Assembly (NCBI RefSeq): GCF_900007165.1
Contig: NZ_CYGY02000062.1
Coordinates: 1-64,000 of the forward strand
Direction: 5' to 3'
From: Paraburkholderia piptadeniae
GTDB taxonomy: Bacteria > Pseudomonadota > Gammaproteobacteria > Burkholderiales > Burkholderiaceae
Length of the DNA: 64,000 nucleotides
Positions 17,074-26,117 of the stretch are shown here, one piece after another. Each line of letters starts with the position of its first letter. The first letter of the stretch is position 1. The notes beneath the pieces were generated by a model. The model saw nothing but the letters and a program-made list of their open reading frames with translations, was not told the DNA's origin and searched no databases. A program made the translations under genes and the position numbers.

Positions 17074-18177
17074 TCAGGCTGGGCCCGAGCCGCGTAGACG
17101 CAAGGTCAGCACGCGAGCGATCGGCGCGGACACTCTGGCGACCGCGAACAGCGAACCGATCGCGACGGTATCCGCGATGAGTCCGAGCGGAACGTTCAGG
17201 TAGCCGTCGGTTGCGGTGTACAGGAGCGAGTCGACGACCAGCGAGATCACCGTGCCCGCGATGAAGCACAGCAGGCCTTTGCGGCCCACGAGCCCGATCC
17301 ATGGCAGGCGCTGCGCGATCGCCTTTGCCCAGCCAATGCGCACCATATTCGCGGCGAGCCACGCGATCGCGAGGAAGTTCGCGGCGCGCAGCCACGACAG
17401 ATTCTGCTTGAGGCTGCCATCGAGCGGCACCGTTTCGACGAACAGCTTGTACCAGGCGGCCGTTCCGACCACGGCGCACGCGAGCGCCGTCACGATCCAG
17501 CCATAGCGGTGCGCGCTTGCGCGCTGATAGACGGGCTGAGTCTGCGCGATCACTCCTGATACGAACATCAACTGCCATGCGAACGGGTTGAAGTCCCACT
17601 GCGCGTCTTCTGCGACGGGCAGATGCGGCAGCATCCACGGCGCAATCGACCACACGGCCAGGCTGCCTGCAAGCAGCAGCCAGGGCTTGCTGCGCGCGAG
17701 CGGCAAGACCACGGGTACGGCGAACGCGAAGAACGCGTACATCGGCAGAACGGACGCCAGATAGGGCTGACGGCGGAACAGCAGGATGTCGCGCAGCACG
17801 GCCGTGGGCGTATCCATCATGTCGTCGAGATCGGTCGTGGCCATGTTGGGCGCGTCGATGCTGAATGCGCTCATCACCGCGCTCACGACGAGCATGAGGA
17901 CAGCCGTGATCAGAAATGCCCTATACAGCTCGACGGAGCGCCGGAAGAAACGGTTGCGCGCGTTGGCTTCCGTGTGGCGCTTCGCGAGCGACGCGTAGGC
18001 CGTCGCCGTCGCAAACCCGCCGAGGAAGACGAAGACTTCGGCAGCGTCGCACAGCGCGTACGCATGCAGCGTGGCGCGCGACAGGATGCTGCCGCCGATA
18101 TGGTCGACGACGATAAACAGAAGAACCAGTCCTCGGAAGAAGTCCAGCTCGATCAGACGGTTTGTGGATGTCCGCAT
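17074..18177 (-). CDS. OpgC-like integral membrane acyltransferase/succinyltransferase
   Basis: A 367-residue protein with about ten hydrophobic segments, opening with RLIELDFFRGLVLLFIVVDHIGG, the OpgC/acyltransferase-3-like signature. OpgC proteins add succinyl groups to periplasmic glucans. Longer in-frame N-termini exist but are rich in Arg, Ser and Pro and lack hydrophobic character, so the ATG at 18177 is preferred although its ribosome binding site is weak. It lies next to the exopolysaccharide locus and could modify a surface or periplasmic glycan, by inference. Confidence 0.83.
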   Translation of the reverse strand: MRTSTNRLIELDFFRGLVLLFIVVDHIGGSILSRATLHAYALCDAAEVFVFLGGFATATAYASLAKRHTEANARNRFFRRSVELYRAFLITAVLMLVVSAVMSAFSIDAPNMATTDLDDMMDTPTAVLRDILLFRRQPYLASVLPMYAFFAFAVPVVLPLARSKPWLLLAGSLAVWSIAPWMLPHLPVAEDAQWDFNPFAWQLMFVSGVIAQTQPVYQRASAHRYGWIVTALACAVVGTAAWYKLFVETVPLDGSLKQNLSWLRAANFLAIAWLAANMVRIGWAKAIAQRLPWIGLVGRKGLLCFIAGTVISLVVDSLLYTATDGYLNVPLGLIADTVAIGSLFAVARVSAPIARVLTLRLRGSGPA

Positions 18178-18773
18178 GCAGTTTCGATGGCAAAGCGCCT
18201 CCGCGAAACGGTGCGCGGGCGGCGCGCAGCGCGGTTTCGATGAGACGGGAAAACGGGTGGGGTGTGCTTGCGTGTGCGTGCCTGGCTCGTTCGCGGCATG
18301 GCTTGATGGCGCGTTTGAGCGGCGGTTCGTGACGGCCCTGCTGACCTCTTTCGGCATTGGGCGCACGCCACGGAATCGCATGCACGACCCAAAATGGACC
18401 GCCATTATCTCTCAGAGTTCCTCCTGGTTGCGTTTTTGTTGGAAAGGTGAGCATGCGGGGTGGGTATTACGGGTCCGAGGGCAGTGTCCGCCAATAAAAA
18501 TGAGATGAAGGGTTGGCGAAAACGGTTCGGGTATTGGCCGGAAATTTCCGGGCCGGATTCGTATGCTTGCGGGTCGCTGGATCGCGGGATGACACGCAGT
18601 GCAGGACACGGGATTTCGATGATCCGATTACCGACGTCAACTACGTCAGGGACGGCAAGCACAATTCAGGCTCGATCTTCGGCGAAGTCTTCATTGAAGC
18701 ACTTGGTATGGCATGAGGGAACCGCGATGCGGCCGCTTAGGGATCAGCGCGAGTGGAGATAAAGGACAGGCAG
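18178..18773. promoter_or_regulatory. 596-base region upstream of the exopolysaccharide operon
   Basis: Gene-free region between the OpgC-like gene and wza. It holds a 14-base perfect palindrome CCGGAAATTTCCGG at 18538-18551. It also holds a short open stretch ending at 18716 that encodes a protein-like but unrecognised sequence. The wza promoter is expected here. AAAGGA at about 18762 is the wza ribosome binding site. Confidence 0.45.
18538..18551. promoter_or_regulatory. 14-bp perfect palindrome, candidate operator
   Basis: CCGGAAATTTCCGG is a perfect inverted repeat centred between 18544 and 18545, about 230 bases before the wza start in the only long gene-free region preceding the operon. 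Its AT core with GC flanks looks like a dimer-binding site. Which protein binds is unknown. Confidence 0.35.
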
Positions 18774-19934
18774 ATGGGAGCGGTTTCGAACGTGCCGCGC
18801 AAGCGCTATGGAATGAGTTGCTGTCTTGCGATGCTGCTTGCGGCGTGCGAGGGATTGTCGAGTTGTGCAATGGCACCCGGCATGAAGATGAATACGCTCG
18901 CTATATCGTCGGCGAGCGAGGCCGAGGCGCAAACCGGGGCGCAGAGCGAGCACCTGTCAATCACAAATATAGATGCCGTGCTGATTGCGCGGATGAAAGA
19001 TGACTTGAAGCGTGCCGGCTCGAGCGAAGTGCAAAGTCTTTTGACGAACCCTGAACCCTATACGCTGGGCAAGGGAGATGTGCTGCAGATCACTGTTTGG
19101 GATCACCCAGAGTTGGCAGCATCGCAAGGCCCTGTCGGGCAAACGACAACGCGCCCCTCGGACCCAGTGCCTGGATTCGTCATCGATCAGGACGGTATTC
19201 TGGATTTTCCATATGCAGGACCGATCCACGTCGAGGGTCTTAGGCCTGAGCAGGTTCAGCGGCGTCTGGCTGTCGCGCTAGCAAAGGTCTTCATCAAGCC
19301 GCAAGTTACTGTTCGCGTTGCTTCGTTTCGCGCCAAGCAGATATATGTCGATGGCGAGGTGCACCTGCCAGGTGCGCTGCCACTTAACGACGTTCCGATG
19401 ACCCTCTATGAAGCAGTGAACAGAACGGGCGGATTCGCGTCCACTGCAGATCAGAGCCGGATGGTGCTGGTGCGCGGTGGACGTTCCTACCCGCTGGATC
19501 TCACCGGGATGCTGGACAAAGGTCTGAACCCGGCGAACATCATCCTGAGGAACGGCGACCTACTTCGCGTAGTGGCACGTGACGACAACGGTGTATTCGT
19601 GATGGGGGAAGTGAACAAGCCTGTCACTGCAGTGCCAATGAAAAGCGGACGGTTGACCCTGAGTGATGCGATCGCCCAGGCTGGAAGTTTGAATAACGCA
19701 AGCGCGGACGCATCGGAAGTGTATGTCATTCGTGACTCGATGACTCCGGCTCCGCAAATCTATCACCTCGATGCGAAGTCCCCGGTTTCGATGATCCTTG
19801 CGAACCAGTTCGAGCTCAATCCTCGCGACGTCGTTTATGTCGACGGTAATGGACTGGTGCGCTTTAGCCGTGTTCTAAGCCTCTTGCTTCCGGCGATCAA
19901 TGCAGCGCTTACAGGAGCGATCGTAGCCAAATGA
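18774..19934 (+). CDS. wza: outer-membrane polysaccharide export lipoprotein
   Basis: A 386-residue Wza/BceE-type export channel. The N-terminus carries a lipoprotein signal with lipobox LAAC, the acylated Cys being C25. A poly-export domain begins near YTLGKGDVLQITVWDHPEL, followed by SLBB-type repeats (QIYVDGEVHLPGALPL and FVMGEVNKPVTAVPM). AAAGGA precedes the ATG at 18774, so the GTG 21 bases upstream is rejected. The stop overlaps the phosphatase start (ATGA), so the genes are translationally coupled. It forms the exit pore for the polymer assembled by the genes that follow. Confidence 0.92.
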   Translation: MGAVSNVPRKRYGMSCCLAMLLAACEGLSSCAMAPGMKMNTLAISSASEAEAQTGAQSEHLSITNIDAVLIARMKDDLKRAGSSEVQSLLTNPEPYTLGKGDVLQITVWDHPELAASQGPVGQTTTRPSDPVPGFVIDQDGILDFPYAGPIHVEGLRPEQVQRRLAVALAKVFIKPQVTVRVASFRAKQIYVDGEVHLPGALPLNDVPMTLYEAVNRTGGFASTADQSRMVLVRGGRSYPLDLTGMLDKGLNPANIILRNGDLLRVVARDDNGVFVMGEVNKPVTAVPMKSGRLTLSDAIAQAGSLNNASADASEVYVIRDSMTPAPQIYHLDAKSPVSMILANQFELNPRDVVYVDGNGLVRFSRVLSLLLPAINAALTGAIVAK

Positions 19935-20374
19935 TACGGACCGTACTCATGGTGTGCGTTGGCAATATTTGCCGTAGCCCAATGGCTGAATACATTTTGC
20001 GTCAGGAATTGAAGGATATCCGCGTCTTGTCGGCAGGGCTTGACGCTTTGGTTGGACATCCGGCCGACGAAAGTGCAATTCGGGTCGCGGCTGAGTTCGG
20101 ATTAGACATCTCTTCGCATCACGCTCAGCAGATCAATGGCGCGCTTGTGAGCGGTGCGGATCTGATACTCGCCATGGAAGGCAGCCACAAACACGAGATC
20201 ATTCGACGGCATCCTTTCGCATCAGGCAAGGTATTTCGACTGGGCGAGCATGAGGATTTCGATGTGCCGGATCCATACCGCAAATCCTTGGATCATTTTG
20301 TTGACTCGTTCCAGTTGATACGGCGCGGTGTCAAATTGTGGACTCCCCGCATACGGGCGTTGGCAAGGTTTTGA
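19931..20374 (+). CDS. wzb: low-molecular-weight protein tyrosine phosphatase
   Basis: A 147-residue cytosolic phosphatase with the P-loop C9-VGNIC-R15-S and the general-acid DPY segment near the C-terminal third. In capsule and exopolysaccharide systems it dephosphorylates the Wzc tyrosine kinase, cycling polymer assembly. It overlaps wza by four bases and is followed directly by wzc, the standard trio. Confidence 0.93.
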   Translation: MIRTVLMVCVGNICRSPMAEYILRQELKDIRVLSAGLDALVGHPADESAIRVAAEFGLDISSHHAQQINGALVSGADLILAMEGSHKHEIIRRHPFASGKVFRLGEHEDFDVPDPYRKSLDHFVDSFQLIRRGVKLWTPRIRALARF

Positions 20375-20385
20375 AAAACACTAAC

Positions 20386-22614
20386 ATGATCAACGAATTA
20401 AAGAGCGGAACGGATGAATCTAACGGAGAGGTCGAGGTTGTTCGTTATTTAGATATTCTGGTCGAGAGCAGGTGGCTGATTGCTGGGGTCTGCGCATTCG
20501 CACTTCTCATGGGGGTGGTGTTTGCGTTTCTGGTCCATCCGACGTACGAATCCGACATTCTGATCCAGGTGGAGGAAGACAATCCGACAAGCGCCAGTTC
20601 GTTGCTTGCGGGCGTTTCGTCTTTGTTTGACGTCAAAACGCAAGCAGAGGACGAGGTGCAGATCCTTCAGTCGCGGATGGTCGTGGAGCATGCGGTTGAC
20701 GACTTGCACCTCTATATCAAGGCAAAACCGCGATACTTTCCAATTTTCGGCTGGCGTATTGCTGAGAACGCAAAGAGCCTTTCGCGCCCCGGCCTGCTCG
20801 GATTTGGTGGCTATTGCTGGGGGGACGAGAAGATCGAGGTTGCAACCTTTGATGTTCCAAAAGAACTCGAAGAGGAAAGGTTCCGATTGACGGTTCTAGG
20901 CGGTAACCGGTACAGGCTCGAACATTCCAGTCTTGACAAGCCGATTGACGGACACGTGGGCCAGTTGACCACTGTCAACCAGGGCGTCGGGCAGATGCGC
21001 ATCCTTGTTACGAGCATCGATGGAAATCCGGGAGCAGTATTCAACCTCTCGCGAGAGTCCGAACTGAAGACCATTACAGATCTGCAGCAGAAGCTGGTAA
21101 TCGCACAAAGGAGTAAGCAAAGTAATGTTCTGAGCGCAACTCTGCGCGGAAATGACGCAAACCAGATTGCTAACATACTGAATGCGATCGGTCACGCATA
21201 TGTTGATCAGAACGTTCAACGTAAGAACGCGGAAGCTGAGAAGTCGTCGAAGTTCCTGGAAAGCCTACTGCCGGGACTGAAAAACAGCCTCGATACGGTT
21301 GAGAAGCGGTACAACGAGTTGCGCAGCAAGAAGGGCACATTTAACCTAGGTTTGGAAGCCCAAGCTTACCTCCAGGAAAGCGTCACCACACAAAGCGGTC
21401 TCGCCGATTTGCAACAGAAGCGTGCCGAAATGGCCACGCGGTTTGCCGATGGCCATCCCGCTCTGCAAGCGCTAGATCAGCAAATTTCCACGATCAAGTT
21501 GAAGCTGGCCGATGTGAGCGGCAGGATAAAACTGCTGCCAAGCATCGAGCAGGATACCGTGTCGCTGCTGCGCGACGTTCAGGTCGATACCGACATCTAC
21601 GTGGGGACGCTCAACAATATCCAGCAACTCAAACTTGTAGCTGCCGGGAAGGTGGGAAGCGTGCGGCAGGTCGACTACGCTCGCGTGTCCGAAGAGCCTG
21701 TTATGCCGAAGAAGACAATTGTCATCGGTAGCGCAGTAGTGATCGGTCTGCTAATTGGCGCGATGGCAGCGTTCATTCGCGAGAGCCTTTATGGCGGAAT
21801 AACAGAGGCTCATGACATCGAGCGCTTCGTGGGCTTGAACATCTACGGAACGATACCGTTGTCGACAGCGCAGAAACTGCTCAACGATTCAGCTCAGTTC
21901 AATGAAAAGGTTCTTTTGGCTAATCGTTATCCCGATGAGCCCGCAATAGAGGGTCTTCGAAGCGTCCGAACCGCGTTGGCGTTCGCTATGCTCGAAGCGC
22001 AAAATAATCGTCTTATGCTGACAGGTCCGTCACCAGGAATCGGTAAGTCGTTTCTTGCGGCAAACTTGGCGGCTGTGGCGTGCGGGGGTGGCAAGCGGGT
22101 TGTGCTTGTCGACGCGGACATGCGACGAGGCCATATAAATGCCCAATTCGGCAAGCCGCGCGGTCTTGGGCTCTCGAATGTTCTAGCAAATCAGTCCGCG
22201 CTGGACGATGTAATCCTGCGTGACGTTTCGCCGGGGCTAGATCTGATTACAACAGGAAGCATTCCTCCGAATCCGTCAGATCTCCTTCTAAGTGAAAACA
22301 TGACGCGCCTTCTGGAGACACTCAGCAGCCGATATGACATGGTTCTGATCGATACGCCTCCTGTATTGGCCGCGCCCGACGCATCAATTCTGGCTTCAAA
22401 TACCGGAACAGTATTTCTCGTTGCCTATTCGAAGAAGACAACGATTGGTGAACTTGTCGAGAGTACGCATCAATTGCGACGCGCCAACAGTATCCCTAAG
22501 GGCGTGATCTTCAATGGTATCGAGCCGCGAGCTTTCGGATACAGATCGAAGTATGGTTCCTACAGGTACGTCGCGTACAAGTACGGAAATGATCGGGGTG
22601 CGATTTTGAAGTGA
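20386..22614 (+). CDS. wzc: polysaccharide co-polymerase with tyrosine autokinase domain
   Basis: A 742-residue inner-membrane PCP-2a protein. A Wzz domain begins near residue 12 (VRYLDILVESRWLIAGVC) with a first transmembrane helix. A long coiled-coil periplasmic part follows, with a second helix around residue 445. The cytosolic BY-kinase has Walker A GPSPGIGKS near 547, a second Walker motif DADMRRG and Walker B LIDTPP. The C-terminal tail carries a tyrosine cluster (YRSKYGSYRYVAYKYG), the autophosphorylation target. Start choice is uncertain: the ATG at 20386 lacks a clear ribosome binding site, and a GTG at 20338 overlaps wzb. Confidence 0.9.
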   Translation: MINELKSGTDESNGEVEVVRYLDILVESRWLIAGVCAFALLMGVVFAFLVHPTYESDILIQVEEDNPTSASSLLAGVSSLFDVKTQAEDEVQILQSRMVVEHAVDDLHLYIKAKPRYFPIFGWRIAENAKSLSRPGLLGFGGYCWGDEKIEVATFDVPKELEEERFRLTVLGGNRYRLEHSSLDKPIDGHVGQLTTVNQGVGQMRILVTSIDGNPGAVFNLSRESELKTITDLQQKLVIAQRSKQSNVLSATLRGNDANQIANILNAIGHAYVDQNVQRKNAEAEKSSKFLESLLPGLKNSLDTVEKRYNELRSKKGTFNLGLEAQAYLQESVTTQSGLADLQQKRAEMATRFADGHPALQALDQQISTIKLKLADVSGRIKLLPSIEQDTVSLLRDVQVDTDIYVGTLNNIQQLKLVAAGKVGSVRQVDYARVSEEPVMPKKTIVIGSAVVIGLLIGAMAAFIRESLYGGITEAHDIERFVGLNIYGTIPLSTAQKLLNDSAQFNEKVLLANRYPDEPAIEGLRSVRTALAFAMLEAQNNRLMLTGPSPGIGKSFLAANLAAVACGGGKRVVLVDADMRRGHINAQFGKPRGLGLSNVLANQSALDDVILRDVSPGLDLITTGSIPPNPSDLLLSENMTRLLETLSSRYDMVLIDTPPVLAAPDASILASNTGTVFLVAYSKKTTIGELVESTHQLRRANSIPKGVIFNGIEPRAFGYRSKYGSYRYVAYKYGNDRGAILK

Positions 22615-22676
22615 TTAGCGCTCGAGTATTGATTAATGAGACGTTCTCCTACGTCACCTTACTGATATACGAATCA

Positions 22677-23352
22677 ATGAAAGTCAAGATTGTTGGAACT
22701 GGGTATGTCGGTCTCGTCACCGGTGCGTGTCCTACTGAACTCGGCAACGATGTATTGTGCTTCGACATCTACACCACCAAGATTGAACTGCTCAATAACG
22801 GCTTTGAACCGGACCTCGCAGACGTCATCGCTCGCACTCGCAACGCAGGGCGCCTGAGATTTTCGACCAACGTCGCCGATTCCGTCGCGCACGGCGTCGT
22901 TCAGTTCATCGCTGTGGGTACGCTACCTGATGAAGACGGTTCGGCCGATGTGCAGTATGTACTGGAAGCGGCGCGCAATATCGGCCAGCATAGGACTGCG
23001 TTCAAGGTGATCGTCGATAAATCGACGCTGCCCGCTGGCACTGCCGACAAAGTGCGTCAGACGGTAGCGGCAGAACTTTCGACGCAATACATCGACGTTA
23101 TACCGTTTGCCGTCGTATCGAACCCGGAATTCTGCAAGGAGGGTGCCGCCGTCGAAGGCTTCATGTGGCCCGGCGGGATTGATCCTGAGCGAGCGGAAGG
23201 AGTTCCGCAGCTAGGATTTCGAACAGGTGAAGGTCGTCCTGAACGACATGCTGGTTTTCGATCGGCCCAATCTGTGCGACCCGCGCGAGATGATGGAGGG
23301 CGGATGGACGTACTAGACGATTGGCCGCGACACCGCGCGCACTGTCGCGTGA
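22677..23352 (+). pseudogene. ugd: UDP-glucose 6-dehydrogenase remnant
   Basis: The first frame from ATG 22677 gives the Ugd N-terminus (MKVKIVGTGYVGLVTGA, FIAVGTLPDEDGSADVQYVL, VDKSTLPAGTADKVR, VSNPEFCKEGAAVEGFM), about 165 residues. At about 23175 the sequence jumps, in another frame, to the Ugd C-terminus: KEFRS, stop, DFEQVKVVLNDMLVFD, then PNLCDPREMMEGGWTY, stop, TIGRDTARTVA, with TAG codons at 23212 and 23314. Roughly 200 internal codons are missing, including the block with the catalytic Cys. The N-terminal part also has a shortened substrate loop. The gene cannot make functional enzyme. It sits just where a Ugd gene is expected in burkholderial exopolysaccharide clusters. Confidence 0.88.
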
Positions 23353-23422
23353 AGACGATGTTGCACACGGCCAATGCCGCGCGCGGTGTGTTTCTTCGGA
23401 CGGCTCAAAAGGCAGCGTCAGC

Positions 23423-24136
23423 GTGCTAAAAGGCATCGTCAATCGCGCGCTTCTGCGCGTTCGCCCGGGCAAACAGATAGGCGACGAAATCAACAGCAGC
23501 GACCTGCTTTGGTTTTTGTGGGAGCAGGCTGTGAACGGCGTACGCGGCACGCTGCTTTCGTTGCGCTGCAAACGCGCTACGTTCTGCTTCATGGGGCGCA
23601 GCGTAAGGCTTCGGTTCGCACGCAACATCGAATTGGGCCGCTACACTGTGATTGGCGAGGGAGCAATACTGAGTGGCCTTGGCCGTGACGGTCTTCGGTT
23701 CGGTGCCCGCGTCAACATCGGTGCTTACGCACGGCTCGTGGTCGGCACGGATATCGGTCGGCCGGGCAACTACATACATATTGGCGACGGCTGCGGCATT
23801 GGCGAGTATTCGAGCGTGGGCGGATCGGGAGGCGTGTCGATCGGCCGGAACACGATCATCGGACAGCACTTCACTGCGCATCCGGAGAATCATAACTTTA
23901 GCGACCTTTCGCGCCCGATTCGCGAGCAGGGGACCACGCGCAAGCCGATCGTGATTGGAGAAGACTGCTGGTTGGGCGCGCGAGTTACAGTGCTCGCGGG
24001 CGTGACCATCGGCGAGGGCTGCGTCATTGCGGCGGGTAGCGTCGTCACGCGTGACGTGCCGCGGTTTTCGATCGTCGCGGGAGTTCCCGGACGCACTATC
24101 GGTAGTCGCCGCGAGGACAGCGATGCCGACGCTTGA
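23423..24136 (+). CDS. hexapeptide-repeat O-acyltransferase
   Basis: A 237-residue protein of the left-handed beta-helix acyltransferase family (WcaF/LacA/CatB group). From residue 75 on it shows repeated I/V-G-x-x-x-x-I rungs, ending with the family block IGEDCWLGARVTVLAGVTIGEGCVIAAGSVVTRDVP. The putative catalytic His lies in QHFTAHPENHNF. It likely acetylates a sugar of the repeat unit. The start is taken as GTG at 23423 with AAAGG about ten bases upstream. No good ATG is available before the domain, so the start is uncertain. Confidence 0.8.
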   Translation: MLKGIVNRALLRVRPGKQIGDEINSSDLLWFLWEQAVNGVRGTLLSLRCKRATFCFMGRSVRLRFARNIELGRYTVIGEGAILSGLGRDGLRFGARVNIGAYARLVVGTDIGRPGNYIHIGDGCGIGEYSSVGGSGGVSIGRNTIIGQHFTAHPENHNFSDLSRPIREQGTTRKPIVIGEDCWLGARVTVLAGVTIGEGCVIAAGSVVTRDVPRFSIVAGVPGRTIGSRREDSDADA

Positions 24137-24953
24137 CATCTTCGTCGTGCTCTATAGGCGCAGGCCCGACGCGGCCGAAACGCTCGTCACGCTCAGCAGG
24201 GTTAATTTTCGGTCATTGGGTTTCGACGTTGAACTTCACATTTGGGACAACGCGGCATCCGTCCCAACACCTCCCCAACAGGGCTTTCTGCCGTTCAAAT
24301 GGCGCTATATCGCGTCACAGGATAACGAGCCGCTGTCGAGGGTATATAACGCGCTCTTTCGCAATTCGACTGGTTCCTACGTGATCGTCTTCGATCAGGA
24401 TTCCAGCGTCGACGAATGGTTCTTCCGGAGCCTCGCTGCGAGTATCGCGAGCGTGCACGCCGAGGTTTTCGTTCCTGTCATCAAACATGACGAACGTGTG
24501 ATCAGTCCTGGGCGACTGCGGTGGATCAAAGGCGCCCCGCTTACGCACCTGAGGGTCAACGACATATTGCCGCGCCACTTCACGGCCATGATGAGCGGGC
24601 TGTGCATCGCGCGTTCGTTCCTGACACGATTAGGACAGAGACCGTTCGACGAGCGGCTTCGCTTCTATGGGGTCGATACGCGTTTCTGCCGCGATCTCGC
24701 CCAGCACGGCGGGAGCGCCTATCTTCACGATGCGGTGCTAGGACACGACTCCGCATTGCGCAGCATCACCGATTCAGATGCCGCGCTTGAACGTCAGATA
24801 TGGCTCTGGCAGTCGTGGCTGCGTGTCTTCGACAGGAACGTTGGGGAAGAGTTGGCGATAAGGTGCTATGTCCTTTGGAAAGCGTGGCGCGCATCCAGGC
24901 GGCTGAATACGCCATTCAAGTTTCATGACCTGATAGCGGAGGTGTTCCGTTGA
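24123..24953 (+). CDS. family 2 glycosyltransferase (rhamnosyltransferase-like)
   Basis: A 276-residue GT-A-fold glycosyltransferase. It begins MPTLDIFVVLYRRRPDAAETL and carries the nucleotide-sugar binding FDQDSSVD motif of the rhamnosyltransferase-like group near residue 100. GAGGA precedes the ATG. It overlaps the acyltransferase by 14 bases and the next glycosyltransferase by four. It should add one sugar to the lipid-linked repeat unit on the cytoplasmic face. Donor sugar is unknown. Confidence 0.85.
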   Translation: MPTLDIFVVLYRRRPDAAETLVTLSRVNFRSLGFDVELHIWDNAASVPTPPQQGFLPFKWRYIASQDNEPLSRVYNALFRNSTGSYVIVFDQDSSVDEWFFRSLAASIASVHAEVFVPVIKHDERVISPGRLRWIKGAPLTHLRVNDILPRHFTAMMSGLCIARSFLTRLGQRPFDERLRFYGVDTRFCRDLAQHGGSAYLHDAVLGHDSALRSITDSDAALERQIWLWQSWLRVFDRNVGEELAIRCYVLWKAWRASRRLNTPFKFHDLIAEVFR

Positions 24954-26101
24954 GTGCACGCCTGAACATCCTGATGATTCACCAGGGCGCGGAACTGTAT
25001 GGATCGGACCGCAGTTTCGTTTCGGCCGTATGCGCGTTGCGCGGACGGTATCCCGACGCGACGATCGACATAGTGCTGCCCGAACCCGGGCCGATCATCG
25101 ATCTGTTGTTGCCGTATTCGACCCAGATCATGTTCGACGGACGGGGCATCCTGCGAAAGATTGAGTTCAAAGTGCATCCATGGCGCACGCTCAAGAGTAT
25201 GGTGACTGCGTGGCTTGAATATCGCCGCTTGGTTCGCTCCTACGATATCTGCTACGTGAATACGGTCGTGTGCGTGGCCGCGATTGCGGCGTTGCGCGGA
25301 CGGCGTGGCGGTGCCTACGTGCATGTGCGGGAGATTCCGTCCGCGCTCGCGTGCCGAGTGTTCAAGGCAATGCTGAGGTTCTCGCGTGCATCGTTGATCT
25401 ACAACTCTCACGCGACCGCAGCGGCGTTCAACCTGCCGGGTTCGGTGATTCACAACGGCGTCGACGTATTCAGCACAAGCGCGACCGCCACCTCGCGACG
25501 CGGACGTGCGCTGCGGCTTGCGATCATCGGCCGGATCAATCCGTGGAAGGGACAGCAGTTCGTGCTCGATGCCCTGCGCACGCGTGGGCGTGAGTTATCT
25601 GTCGAGGTGCGCGTAGTCGGGGACGTCTTTGCCGGCTATGAGGATTTGCTAGTGAAGCTTCAGGAGACGGCAAACGCTTGTGCACAGCATGTTGCTATCG
25701 AAGGTTTCACGAACGATCCGGCTGCACACTACGCGTGGGCGGATTTCATCCTGGTGCCTTCGATTCTGCCCGAGCCGTTCGGGCGAGTGGCGATCGAGAG
25801 CTTCGCGGCGGGGCGGCCCGTGATCGCATCGGCCACGGGTGGTTTGACGGAGATCGTGACGGATGAGGTGACGGGGTTCCTGTTTAAGCCGAACGACGCT
25901 GAGGACTTTGTGTGTGCGGTCGAGCGCGCATTGTCAATGACGGGCGTCGCCTATCAACGCATGGCGGCAGCCGCACGGCAGAGGTATATCAGGTCGTTCA
26001 CGGTAGACACGTATATGTGCGCGATTGCTGAGGTTGTTTGCCCGCAGGTATCCGCCGCGCAACGGTTGCCTGTGACGGCCCTTCGGCGCGAAATTCGCTG
26101 A
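24950..26101 (+). CDS. family 4 glycosyltransferase
   Basis: A 383-residue GT-B glycosyltransferase. The N-terminal acceptor half starts LNILMIHQGAELYGSDR. The C-terminal donor domain has AIIGRINPWKGQQFVLDAL and the E-x7-E block EPFGRVAIESFAAGRPVIA. The start is a TTG at 24950 overlapping the previous stop, with GGAGG eight bases upstream, which argues for coupled translation. Donor and acceptor are unknown. Confidence 0.87.
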   Translation: MSARLNILMIHQGAELYGSDRSFVSAVCALRGRYPDATIDIVLPEPGPIIDLLLPYSTQIMFDGRGILRKIEFKVHPWRTLKSMVTAWLEYRRLVRSYDICYVNTVVCVAAIAALRGRRGGAYVHVREIPSALACRVFKAMLRFSRASLIYNSHATAAAFNLPGSVIHNGVDVFSTSATATSRRGRALRLAIIGRINPWKGQQFVLDALRTRGRELSVEVRVVGDVFAGYEDLLVKLQETANACAQHVAIEGFTNDPAAHYAWADFILVPSILPEPFGRVAIESFAAGRPVIASATGGLTEIVTDEVTGFLFKPNDAEDFVCAVERALSMTGVAYQRMAAAARQRYIRSFTVDTYMCAIAEVVCPQVSAAQRLPVTALRREIR

Positions 26102-26117
26102 CCCGGTTCCACGCCAT

